Source: an uncultured Methylococcaceae bacterium | GTDB lineage: Bacteria; Pseudomonadota; Gammaproteobacteria; Methylococcales; Methylomonadaceae | DNA: 64,000 nucleotides | Assembly: GCA_903866825.1 (NCBI GenBank) | Contig: CAIPPE010000296.1 | Span: 1 to 64,000 of the forward strand | Direction of reading: 5' to 3' | Notes under the pieces: generated by a model | What the model saw: only the letters and a program-made list of their open reading frames with translations | Told to the model about the DNA's origin: nothing | Database searches by the model: none | Made by a program: the position numbers and the translations under genes | Shown: one piece after another, positions 9,017 through 18,689 of the stretch | Layout of the letters: the number at the start of each line of letters is the position of its first letter | How positions within the stretch are numbered: position 1 is the stretch's first letter

Positions 9017-9973
9017 TTAGAAGCCGAAACCGACTAAACCACCCGCAGTTAAACCGTTAACGTTAGTGCCATCAAGTTGGCTGGTTGCCAAGAAGTAACG
9101 CACGTCTGCACCAATGTATAAGCTCTTCCATACATTGTAATCAACACCGCCACCGAAGTTTAAAGCGGGTTTTAACACAGTGATTGTGTTAGCTTGTGAT
9201 GGTGGGCTGATAACGTTTAAAGAAAAACCAACTGGAATAATCCAGGGTCTGATCGCACTGCCTTTCAAGAATTTAATTTTTGGAGACGCACTGATTCTCA
9301 ACATACTTTGTGAAGCTTGTTGAGCATTGCTAAGTGGAACACCCGCAGCATTAGCTACTCCAGAAACAGCACCTGCTCTGAAACTTCCTAAATCAACATA
9401 GTTAATATCCAACTCGCCTAATAGATTAGTCTTATCTACCAAACCAAATAAGTTGTCATTTAAGTTAAAATCGATACCAGCACCGAAATTCCAGCCATTA
9501 GTGCCGCCTTTAGTACCTAAAGTAGCAATTTGCCCATTTGCCAGGGTTGCAGTATTGGTTGTTGCAGCCAATGCTTGATCATTTCCGGCATAACCACCAC
9601 GGAAGTACAATAAGTTATCTTTTTCGTGATGTTTTTCGTGTTGTTCATGTTTTCCGTGATCGGCTTTAACTGAAGCAGCCCAAGCATCTAACTCTTGAAT
9701 TTTTTGAGAATCAGCTGAAACAACGGCTGCTGTTGGCGCTGTAGCTTTTACTTGAGCTTTTAAGCTAGCCACTTCGTCTTGCAAAACACGTAATTGCGCT
9801 TCTAATGCGCTAGTGTTGCTCCGTGTAGTCGTTACTGAGTGGTGGTACTCGGTGACAGTCGACGTTTGAACTTTTTTAGCTTTTTTCGCCATCGCTTGTG
9901 GAGCCGCAACCATACCTGCGACGGTGATTGTTACTAAGGCTGCACCTAAATATTTATTATTTTTATTGATCAT
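9017..9973 (-). CDS. Outer membrane beta-barrel protein with N-terminal coiled coil
   Basis: Signal peptide; LEAQLRVLQDEVASLKAQV coiled coil; barrel-like strands ending in ...VNGLTAGGLVGFGF. Confidence 0.7.
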   Translation of the reverse strand: MINKNNKYLGAALVTITVAGMVAAPQAMAKKAKKVQTSTVTEYHHSVTTTRSNTSALEAQLRVLQDEVASLKAQVKATAPTAAVVSADSQKIQELDAWAASVKADHGKHEQHEKHHEKDNLLYFRGGYAGNDQALAATTNTATLANGQIATLGTKGGTNGWNFGAGIDFNLNDNLFGLVDKTNLLGELDINYVDLGSFRAGAVSGVANAAGVPLSNAQQASQSMLRISASPKIKFLKGSAIRPWIIPVGFSLNVISPPSQANTITVLKPALNFGGGVDYNVWKSLYIGADVRYFLATSQLDGTNVNGLTAGGLVGFGF

Positions 9974-10362
9974 TGCTCTCTCCCTAAAGGGTTGTTAATT
10001 TACAAACTATTTGCACAAATACAACAAACTTGGTTTCACGGGTGCAATAATAGCAGTAAATACATTTACCCACAAGTTTTAATACTTTATTTTAACAAAT
10101 AACTAATCCTTAATTATCAACAAGTAAAGAGATAACGTTAACATTCATCCTATGATTGTCTAAAAAAAACAACAGGAAAGAACAAAGACTCTAACTTACA
10201 ACACTGTTAAAATAGATTTTGTGTATAGAATAGTTGATAACATCACTATCTCTTAATACCTTATAAATACCACTCACGCACTTAGTAGAAACCTGACTTT
10301 GTTTCTAATAACAGACGAGAATTTAAGAGAATGCAATACTCAATGACCCTTACCGGATTTAA

Positions 10363-11502
10363 TTGATGATTAAATCCCCAGATATTACCATCATCGGCGG
10401 CGGCGTTATCGGCCTTCTCACCGCCCGAGAATTTTTTAATGCCGGTGCAACCGTTACGGTCATCGAAAAAAACAGCTTAGGCCAGGAGTCCTCATGGGCT
10501 GGTGGCGGCATTTTGATGCCACTTTATCCCTGGAGACAAGCGGATGCGATTACTCGCTTAACGCTACAAAGTCTTGGTTTATACCCCAATTTAGCCGCTC
10601 AACTGTTAGCTGACACGCAAAAGGACCCAGAATGGACGCAATGCGGAATATTGATTACCAAAAATCCTGATTATCCTGCGGCTGTTAATTGGTGTAAAAC
10701 CAATAACATCCCTTTTGAAGCAGCGGGATCAGCTTTTTTCGACACTCTAAATACGACACCAGATCACCCACTCTGGCTACCGACGATTGCCCAGGCGCGA
10801 AATCCTCGTCTGGTTAAATCGTTGAAACAGGATTTAATTAATAAAGGCATCACTCTGATAGAACAGTGTGAATTACTTGATGTTATCCTGGATAAGAATC
10901 GGATTACGCACATTAAAACCAGTACTGGATTGTTACCGGTTAAACAATTAATTATTTCTGCGGGTGCATGGACAGGCTCCCTGTTTAAACGATTGTTTCC
11001 TGAACTGGCCCAAGCCCCCAAAGTGGCGCCCGTAAAAGGGCAAATGCTGATATTTGATGCCCACCCTGATACCTTACGCACTATGGTACTGGATGGCGAC
11101 CACTATCTAATACCTCGAAGGGATGGAAAAATATTAGCTGGCAGTACCGTTGAGCAAGATGGCTTTAACAAGCGCATCTCTCAGACGGCTAAGGAACGAC
11201 TCACGGACTTTGCCCTAACACTGCTGCCCGCACTAAAAAAAGCTCCGCTCATTCACCATTGGGCTGGCTTGAGACCCGGCACTCAAGAAGGCGTTCCTTA
11301 TATTGACCAGCATCCTGAGATAGTTAATTTAAGTATTAATGCGGGACATTTTAGAAATGGCCTGATTATGGGGCCGGCTTCTGCCCAACTGATGGTTGAT
11401 TTAATTTTAAAGCGCCCGACTGCGGTAGATCCTGAACCTTATCAATTAAAGTCTCATGAACAGAGAGCGAAAGCCGCTCCCTTAGAAAGCATTATCGCCT
11501 AA
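10363..11502 (+). CDS. thiO: Glycine oxidase ThiO / FAD-dependent oxidoreductase
   Basis: DITIIGGGVIGLLTAREFFNAGATVTVIEK Rossmann; SSWAGGGILMPLYPWR; HHWAGLRPGTQEGVPYI; GHFRNGLIMGPASAQLM. Confidence 0.92.
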   Translation: MMIKSPDITIIGGGVIGLLTAREFFNAGATVTVIEKNSLGQESSWAGGGILMPLYPWRQADAITRLTLQSLGLYPNLAAQLLADTQKDPEWTQCGILITKNPDYPAAVNWCKTNNIPFEAAGSAFFDTLNTTPDHPLWLPTIAQARNPRLVKSLKQDLINKGITLIEQCELLDVILDKNRITHIKTSTGLLPVKQLIISAGAWTGSLFKRLFPELAQAPKVAPVKGQMLIFDAHPDTLRTMVLDGDHYLIPRRDGKILAGSTVEQDGFNKRISQTAKERLTDFALTLLPALKKAPLIHHWAGLRPGTQEGVPYIDQHPEIVNLSINAGHFRNGLIMGPASAQLMVDLILKRPTAVDPEPYQLKSHEQRAKAAPLESIIA

Positions 11503-11548
11503 CGTCTAAAGCATTTAACTTTAATACCTACTTATACCCCAAACTCTC

Positions 11549-12562
11549 ATGAACCTTTATCCTTTGCTGCGACCCCTTTTATTTTCTCTCGATCCAGAAA
11601 CCGCGCATGAAGTTACCTTAAAGCTATTAAAAACGTCTCATGAGACGGGTCTTGCCAAACTAATCTATCCAGACATACCGGATAAGCCTGTTCAGGTCAT
11701 GGGACTGGACTTTAAAAACCCGGTCGGCCTTGCTGCAGGCATGGATAAAAACGGTGACTATATCAATGCATTGGATGCCTTGGGCTTTGGCTTTTTAGAA
11801 ATAGGAACGGTGACACCCAGACCCCAACCCGGCAACCCGAAGCCGCGCCTGTTTAGATTACCCGAACATCAAGCGATTATTAATCGCATGGGGTTTAATA
11901 ATTTGGGCATAGACCACCTGTTAACCCAAGTCAGATTAAGCCGATACTCAGGCATTTTAGGCATTAATATCGGTAAAAACTTCGATACGCCGATAGAAAA
12001 GGCAACCGATGATTATGTGATTGGCTTACGTAAAGCGTACCCCTCGGCGAGTTATATTACGATTAACATCTCATCACCTAACACTAAAAACCTGCGTCAA
12101 TTGCAACAGGGCGATGAAATAAAAGCATTGATTGCTACCTTAAAAGAGGAACAGCTTAAACTACAGATAGAACATGGCTTTTATGTTCCTTTAGCCATTA
12201 AAATAGCCCCCGATCTTAATGATGATGAAATCAGCCATATTGCCCGTTTATTATTGGAATTTGAAATAGACAGTGTGATTGCCACTAACACCACCATTTT
12301 TAGAGGCGCTATTGCTGGCCATCCCTTAGCTCATGAAGCGGGCGGCTTAAGTGGTGCTCCGGTTAAAGCCGCCTCTACCCGCGTCGTGCGTAGCTTAGCA
12401 TCCGAGTTAAATGGCAAAGTCGCTATTATTGCTGCTGGTGGTATTTTGAGTGCAGAAGATGCACAGGAAAAAATCAAGGCAGGCGCCCAATTGGTACAAG
12501 TCTACAGTGGCCTGATTTACAAAGGTCCGCAATTAATTGAGGACATTATTAAAGTACTTTAA
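11549..12562 (+). CDS. pyrD: Dihydroorotate dehydrogenase (quinone)
   Basis: [60 protein letters not shown]. Confidence 0.96.
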   Translation: MNLYPLLRPLLFSLDPETAHEVTLKLLKTSHETGLAKLIYPDIPDKPVQVMGLDFKNPVGLAAGMDKNGDYINALDALGFGFLEIGTVTPRPQPGNPKPRLFRLPEHQAIINRMGFNNLGIDHLLTQVRLSRYSGILGINIGKNFDTPIEKATDDYVIGLRKAYPSASYITINISSPNTKNLRQLQQGDEIKALIATLKEEQLKLQIEHGFYVPLAIKIAPDLNDDEISHIARLLLEFEIDSVIATNTTIFRGAIAGHPLAHEAGGLSGAPVKAASTRVVRSLASELNGKVAIIAAGGILSAEDAQEKIKAGAQLVQVYSGLIYKGPQLIEDIIKVL

Positions 12563-12764
12563 GTTCGTCGCTTAATTAGTTTGCGTATAGCCATGCCGAT
12601 CAACTTATAGATAGTGACTAACACTTCAGTCGCCCCTATAATGATCCATTCACTTAACTGATTGACTATCAATACTTCCCGATTGATTGTACCAATGTCA
12701 CACCTTAAATTGATTCAACTATGATAATTCGTATTAATAACTATCGATTATAAGGTGGGCGCGA

Positions 12765-14006
12765 ATGTCTTCTGAACCTGCTATCAGCGTCAAAAACCTG
12801 AGTAAGTTTTATCAACTTTATTCACAACCCAGTGATCGCCTAAAACAGTTCTTATGGCGTGGAAAACGTCAATACTTTCGTGAGTTCTGGTCATTACGAG
12901 ATATCAGTTTTGACATTGCTAAAGGTGAAGTGCTGGGGATTATAGGCCGCAATGGCGCAGGTAAATCGACTTTACTGCAATTACTCTGTGGGACACTAAC
13001 GCCAAGCACCGGACACGTTAACGTGCAAGGTCGCACTGCGGCACTGCTAGAACTCGGCTCTGGCTTTAACCCCGAGTTTACTGGCCGTGAAAATGTCTAC
13101 TTATCCGCGTCCATAATGGGACTCTCCAAGCAAGAAATTGAAGAGCGCTTTGAAGAAATTGTCGACTTCTCCGGTATCCGTGACTTTATCGATCAACCTG
13201 TCAAAACCTATTCCAGCGGCATGTACGTGCGACTTGCTTTTTCTGTAGCCACTAGCGTCGATCCTGACATTTTAGTTATTGATGAAGCTTTATCAGTAGG
13301 TGATGGAGAATTTGCTCGGAAATCCTTCGATCGTATTCGTGCCATGAAAGAAGCAGGTAAAACCATCCTGTTTTGTTCGCATGCTTTATATCAGGTCGAA
13401 GCCTTCTGCGACCGGGTGTTATGGCTGGATCATGGCAATATAAAGCAGTTAGGTGAACCACAAATCGTCGTCCAGGCTTATAGTGCCTCTCTAATTAGCG
13501 GTGAAGAAAATGCACCTGCTTTATCAACCAGTACTGAATCACCACCAACACCAACACCAACACCCCCTCAAGGTTATGCACGTTTGACGCAAATTGAAAT
13601 GTTTCTTGATGGCAAACCGAATCAAGAATTACGGGGACGTCCCGGAGAAAATGATTTATCCGTTCGCATAAGATTTGAATCTGACCCACAACTACCCTCG
13701 CCCGCTGTCGGCGTATCCATTTGCTATGGCACTCTAATTACCGTTGTTTGTGTAGTGAGTCGCTCCGAGAATGTCTTTATTGAACGAGATGAACAGGGCC
13801 GAGGTGAAGTCACTATTAACTTTCCCGCATTAGCATTGCGTAAAGGTGAATATCTGGTCGTTGCCTACCTGGGCTGTGAAGAAGCTATACATATCTATGA
13901 TAGCGCACAAATTACAACCACTCTGCAAATTGAAGACTCCCTACCTGAACCAGGCCTGGTAAAATTACCTCATCATTGGCACTCATCGGCAGGCTATAGT
14001 AACTGA
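12765..14006 (+). CDS. Wzt-type polysaccharide ABC transporter ATP-binding protein with C-terminal domain
   Basis: GIIGRNGAGKSTLLQLLCG Walker A, YSSGMYVRLAFSVATSVDPDILVIDEAL; about 150-aa C-terminal extension typical of Wzt. Confidence 0.9.
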   Translation: MSSEPAISVKNLSKFYQLYSQPSDRLKQFLWRGKRQYFREFWSLRDISFDIAKGEVLGIIGRNGAGKSTLLQLLCGTLTPSTGHVNVQGRTAALLELGSGFNPEFTGRENVYLSASIMGLSKQEIEERFEEIVDFSGIRDFIDQPVKTYSSGMYVRLAFSVATSVDPDILVIDEALSVGDGEFARKSFDRIRAMKEAGKTILFCSHALYQVEAFCDRVLWLDHGNIKQLGEPQIVVQAYSASLISGEENAPALSTSTESPPTPTPTPPQGYARLTQIEMFLDGKPNQELRGRPGENDLSVRIRFESDPQLPSPAVGVSICYGTLITVVCVVSRSENVFIERDEQGRGEVTINFPALALRKGEYLVVAYLGCEEAIHIYDSAQITTTLQIEDSLPEPGLVKLPHHWHSSAGYSN

Positions 14007-14069
14007 GCATTGAACGGCCCTATTGAATTCGTAGCTATCCTCGATATAAATTTATTAGACTTATAAGCC

Positions 14070-14996
14070 ATGCAAAACTTCTTTTTAGAATATCGGCGCT
14101 TTTTTGAGCGCCTACAATGCTTATCTTTTTTTGGTTACAACCCCGTTACCCGATTAATTGCTGGTAATCTGGCCTTCTTGTTTCATTCACGTAAAGCTTC
14201 GATACCACTCGTAGAAAATAATCTTCAAACTTATTTAGGCATTAATGACATTGAAGCAAAGACTCTTGCCCGTCAATGGTTAATATTATTAGGCGTATCG
14301 GCACTCAACATTTTTTTCTATCGCCATATGAATCGTGCATGGGTTGAAAAACATGTAGAAGTTTCTGACCCTGACTTGCTTACCGAAATGGTTAACTCCG
14401 GTGGCTTGCTTTTAACTTATCATAGCCATCATCATCATAATACGGTTGGCTGTATTACAGGCTTATTGGGTGCACAAATATTAGGCTTGTCAGCGGCTAA
14501 AAATCCAGAGCATGATCATCCTGAAATAAGGAAATTTCATATTGAAATTATGCATGACCAATCAGAGAAAAATTTCGGCGGTGGTCGTTACCTCTACTTA
14601 AAAGAACCTATAAAAGCATTGCGTGATGCCAGACAAGGAATGGACCAAGGTTGTTTAGTCGTCGGCTTAGCTGATTTCCCTTCACCACTTCAGAAAAACT
14701 TATTAGTTGATTTCTTAGAGCATAAAATTTCTGTGCAACCCTGGCTGTTTGACATGGCTATAAAAAAACGCGCCCCCGTTTATTTCTGTCTTTTAGAATC
14801 ATCTAACACAAAGAAGGGTAAGCCACTCTATTTATCACTTGGGCGTTCTCATGAAACCAACTCAACAGACTTGGCGCAAAGCTATTTTAATTTTTTAGAA
14901 GATCGAATACACAATAACTCAAGTGCTTGGCAAGGTTGGGAATGGATACAAATGATGGCACCTATCATAACTTCTCATGAACCGGCATCGCGATAA
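14070..14996 (+). CDS. LpxL/HtrB-like lysophospholipid/lipid A acyltransferase family protein
   Basis: GGLLLTYHSHHHHNTVG, KNFGGGRYLYLKEPIKALRDARQGMDQG, WQGWEWIQMM; overall length and architecture of the LpxL superfamily. Confidence 0.65.
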   Translation: MQNFFLEYRRFFERLQCLSFFGYNPVTRLIAGNLAFLFHSRKASIPLVENNLQTYLGINDIEAKTLARQWLILLGVSALNIFFYRHMNRAWVEKHVEVSDPDLLTEMVNSGGLLLTYHSHHHHNTVGCITGLLGAQILGLSAAKNPEHDHPEIRKFHIEIMHDQSEKNFGGGRYLYLKEPIKALRDARQGMDQGCLVVGLADFPSPLQKNLLVDFLEHKISVQPWLFDMAIKKRAPVYFCLLESSNTKKGKPLYLSLGRSHETNSTDLAQSYFNFLEDRIHNNSSAWQGWEWIQMMAPIITSHEPASR

Positions 14997-15109
14997 AATT
15001 CAGTTTAGAGAAGCGATCCCCATGTCATCAGATCAGATACAACCAGTCGCCAATACATTTTCACCACGATTGGAAGCTGTAAAACCCGATTAATCAGGCG
15101 CCTTGATTT

Positions 15110-16720
15110 TTAGTCAGTAGTACTTTTAAGTCGATAAAGTTTTGCACCACTATTAATATATGGCGTCCAAAAATCCCGATTAAACTCACCAACAAACTCG
15201 TAAGCATCATCCTGTGAATTGTTATGGCATGCACTATAATTACCCTTCCAACTACAAATGAGATATTTCGGATTCCATTTATTCCTCGCCCATAAATAAT
15301 CCCCTTTAACTAATGCCTTCGCAACTCCGGGTGAAATAAGACCTAGTTCATCAACCACTGTATATTTCGGACCAAGATGATATCCAAAAGAACCCGGCTC
15401 GGCCATTAATATCACTGCTCCACTGGGTGAGTCTTTATGTATGAAGTCAACCAACTCAGAGTAGGAGGAAATGTGTAAATTAATATTCCTAGTTTTTATC
15501 CACTCCATCAATTTAGGTGCCCCATTAATTCCTAACAAGATCAAAATTATTAACGGTAGTACACCTACAATGGACTTTATCCTGATTTCAGCAGCATTAA
15601 TCCATATCGGCGCAAACACAACAAGTCTATTAAGCTTCACCCATCCAACGAATGCTACAATTAAAATACTAAAGAGTATGGGTACCCCATACCAATTCCA
15701 AAAAGTGACATTAAACGAAAAGTAAGCGGCTGAACTCAAAAGCCCAAATACGAGCCAAGTACCTGCCAAAAAATTTTCAGACCGTGTATCAGGATTGGAA
15801 AAAATATTTACCTTTGCTTCTCGAACGAAATTGGTTATTCCAACTACTGCAACGATCAAACCAGTGATACCAATCGAAGTCAGAAGATATTTTAAAAGTG
15901 TGGTTGGTGTATAAAGAGGCCAATAACCTAAAGCCACTTGTGCTTTTTTTGCCGCCATTGTTCCAGGAAGTGGTGTACCAAAGTGATAGGCAAGATACGT
16001 AAACCAAAGACCTAACATCATTATATAAATAGTGAAGAAGCTGATTACATGGCGGTTTCTAAAGTAATCACCAAGTGTAACTCCAGAGCTAATCCAGTCG
16101 AAAACAGGTACTATTCCAAAAAATAGTATTGCATCAGGCCTAAATGTTACTGATACTGCGAGAAAAACCCCACCAGACATATACGCACGAAAATAGCTAA
16201 TCAAGATTATTCCAACTAGTGCTGCAGCTAAATAAGTATAGGTTTCATGCCCGGCAACTTCATTAAAAGAATAAGATGAAAAAAGAAACATTGCAGCAAA
16301 TAAAGACAACAACCACTGACGCCAATCGCTCTTTGCTCTAGCTATAACAGGAAACATTGATGCAATCACAATAAGTGCTATCGTCGATATAGCTATTGAT
16401 ACCGATGGCACATCAAATATGCTATTTTCAGCAATATTAAATGCTTTACAAAAATAAGTACCAACTCCAGACATCACCGCGAGTAACACTGCATACCCTG
16501 CAGCAGTTGTCCCGTAGTAAGCCTCACCTACATTAAATACCAGGCCAAAACCTTCTTTTAAATGATATGCGTATCGATAGGTAATAAATGAATCATCAAC
16601 CGAATATCCTAAATTTCGAACTAAATAGTGCGTACCTAACACGCATAGGATAACCGCATAAGATAAGAGCATATACAAATGTGATACTGATTTTATTTTT
16701 TTTGCTGTTTTTATAAACAT
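15110..16720 (-). CDS. Polytopic membrane protein, GT-C (family 39-like) glycosyltransferase/mannosyltransferase
   Basis: Multiple hydrophobic segments; YSVDDSFITYRYAYHLKEGFGLVFNVGEAYYGTT GT-C N-terminal motif (DD and acceptor loop). Confidence 0.7.
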   Translation of the reverse strand: MFIKTAKKIKSVSHLYMLLSYAVILCVLGTHYLVRNLGYSVDDSFITYRYAYHLKEGFGLVFNVGEAYYGTTAAGYAVLLAVMSGVGTYFCKAFNIAENSIFDVPSVSIAISTIALIVIASMFPVIARAKSDWRQWLLSLFAAMFLFSSYSFNEVAGHETYTYLAAALVGIILISYFRAYMSGGVFLAVSVTFRPDAILFFGIVPVFDWISSGVTLGDYFRNRHVISFFTIYIMMLGLWFTYLAYHFGTPLPGTMAAKKAQVALGYWPLYTPTTLLKYLLTSIGITGLIVAVVGITNFVREAKVNIFSNPDTRSENFLAGTWLVFGLLSSAAYFSFNVTFWNWYGVPILFSILIVAFVGWVKLNRLVVFAPIWINAAEIRIKSIVGVLPLIILILLGINGAPKLMEWIKTRNINLHISSYSELVDFIHKDSPSGAVILMAEPGSFGYHLGPKYTVVDELGLISPGVAKALVKGDYLWARNKWNPKYLICSWKGNYSACHNNSQDDAYEFVGEFNRDFWTPYINSGAKLYRLKSTTD

Positions 16721-16877
16721 AAAATATAGGCTGTAATGCTCAAAGAAATAACCTGGAACTATCTTAACTGTATGTGATGCACTGTAAGATCTGAAAAATG
16801 AATGCCTGTAACAATAAATTGACTATAAGTTTCCAACTAAAAATACCCGACTTTCTAATTAGATTTTAATTTAACTC

Positions 16878-17652
16878 TTAGTTCGCTTTATAGTTAAAGC
16901 CGCCATTGCTTCGTAATATATCAATGCCATTAGCTATATTTTGCTTTATATCTGGAGTGTCTTGCCAATAAAACTGTTTAATATATTTATTGGCAATGTC
17001 ATATGCACTTATAGATTTATCTGCAATTTCTGCCTGTATTTTATTATTTAGACTAGTGGATTCCGCCAAATATTGGAAACGCCAATTGGCATGTTAAACC
17101 CATTAAATTTTGATTCCTAGATTTCTCCGAAGACATTACGAAATAGAGGAACAAAACAGTAAAAAATACTGATGATAAAAATTGGAACTCAAACCCCCAT
17201 TGAGTGAATCCAGAGCCAAAATTGAGCACACAAAGTGGAATGAATATATCACCAAATAGAAGCTTTCCACGATACTGTTTGGCAATTTTAAGAATAAAAA
17301 ATACAATCGAGCATGCAATTAGGAAATTAGCGGCAATCAAAACACGAAAATCAAATCCTGTTAGCGTTAATATAGATCCCTGAAAAAACTTCTGTATCGG
17401 TATAAAATGATCACCGTGCTGAATGAAAAACCATTCTGGGTTAGAAAAAATTGATGTTTTTGCTAATCCATCCACATATTCCCATTCATCGCTATATGGA
17501 AAAACATGAACATTAGGTAAGATTAAAGTAAAAAAAACAATTAGACAGCAAGTAACAATTACTCGGACTGAAGTTGCTATTCCATAATCCCCAAAACAAA
17601 TTATTCTTTTATAGATTTTATTTGTTTCCAACCGAATACCTTTATTGTTCAT
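16878..17652 (-). pseudogene. Decayed membrane protein/GT-C-like gene (N-terminal 199 aa and C-terminal 63 aa in different frames)
   Basis: 17053..17652 begins as a GT-C-like protein (FPYSDEWEYVDGLAK, FIQHGDHFIPIQK) but stops after about four TM segments; 16878..17069 overlaps in another frame and reads like a soluble C-terminal piece. Confidence 0.55.
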
Positions 17653-18575
17653 TGACTAATCCAGTTTTTCATTCTTATCAAGCCATCATTCAGACACATC
17701 GTGGGCTCCCAATCTAACTCCAGTTTACCGCGTTTTATGTCCAATACATTTATGGGGACATCAAACTGCCTCGCTGGCATAAACTCAATCTCAATCTTCT
17801 TACCGATAACCAATCCAATTGTGCTGACAAGATCAAGAAGGGTTATTGGTTCTCCATGCCCAATATTGAAAATATGCTCATTACCGGAATAATTTATGGC
17901 CGCCAAAAGGGCATCAACTACATCACCTATATAAATATAATCTCTAGCAACAGTACCATCACCCCAAATTGCGATCTTTTCATCTTTGAGCGCCTTTCCC
18001 ATAAAGACAGCAACGGCACCTTGAGCAGCGACCAATCTTTGACGCACCCCATAAGGATTAGAGACTCGAAGAACAGCATAATCAATACAATAAAGAAATC
18101 GATAAAGCTCTAGATACTTTTCTATTGCTAATTTGCTAATTCCATATGAACACAAGGGATCAGTTGGATGGGATTCATCGATAGGCCAGTATTTTGGCGT
18201 TCCATAAACTGTACCACCTGATGACAAAAATAATATTTTCTTTAGTTTCGATTTCCGTGCTTGCTCCAATAAATTAATTGTACTCAACACATTGCTTTGT
18301 AGATCGAAGGCAGGTGCTTCATTAGATGTTTTTGGTATAGTTGTCGATATTAAATGAAAGCAGATATCAATACCTTCTAACGCAGATTCAAAACTTTCTG
18401 CATCGGCAAAGTTACCTTCAATAAATTCAACTTGACTTCGTATGCTAGGGGAAATCAAATTATCTGCACCCACTCTATCGAACACACGAACTGACATTCC
18501 TTGGTATAGAAGAGCTTTCACCAAATGCGAACCAATAAACCCTTTACCACCTAAAATAAGACAGCTTTTATACAT
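17649..18575 (-). CDS. NAD-dependent epimerase/dehydratase (UDP-glucose 4-epimerase-like)
   Basis: GGKGFIGSHLVKALLYQG Rossmann; YGISKLAIEKYLELY (YxxxK); RVSNPYGVRQ. Confidence 0.93.
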   Translation of the reverse strand: MYKSCLILGGKGFIGSHLVKALLYQGMSVRVFDRVGADNLISPSIRSQVEFIEGNFADAESFESALEGIDICFHLISTTIPKTSNEAPAFDLQSNVLSTINLLEQARKSKLKKILFLSSGGTVYGTPKYWPIDESHPTDPLCSYGISKLAIEKYLELYRFLYCIDYAVLRVSNPYGVRQRLVAAQGAVAVFMGKALKDEKIAIWGDGTVARDYIYIGDVVDALLAAINYSGNEHIFNIGHGEPITLLDLVSTIGLVIGKKIEIEFMPARQFDVPINVLDIKRGKLELDWEPTMCLNDGLIRMKNWISQ

Positions 18576-18689
18576 GTAATTTTATTGTCCAATGCCGTAT
18601 TCTGATGAGGGGAATATAACTCACAAAGCAATCCTTTTGCTCAGTCTTTCTTGATGCATCTTTGTAATTCCTTTGTGTAACTTGATTAA

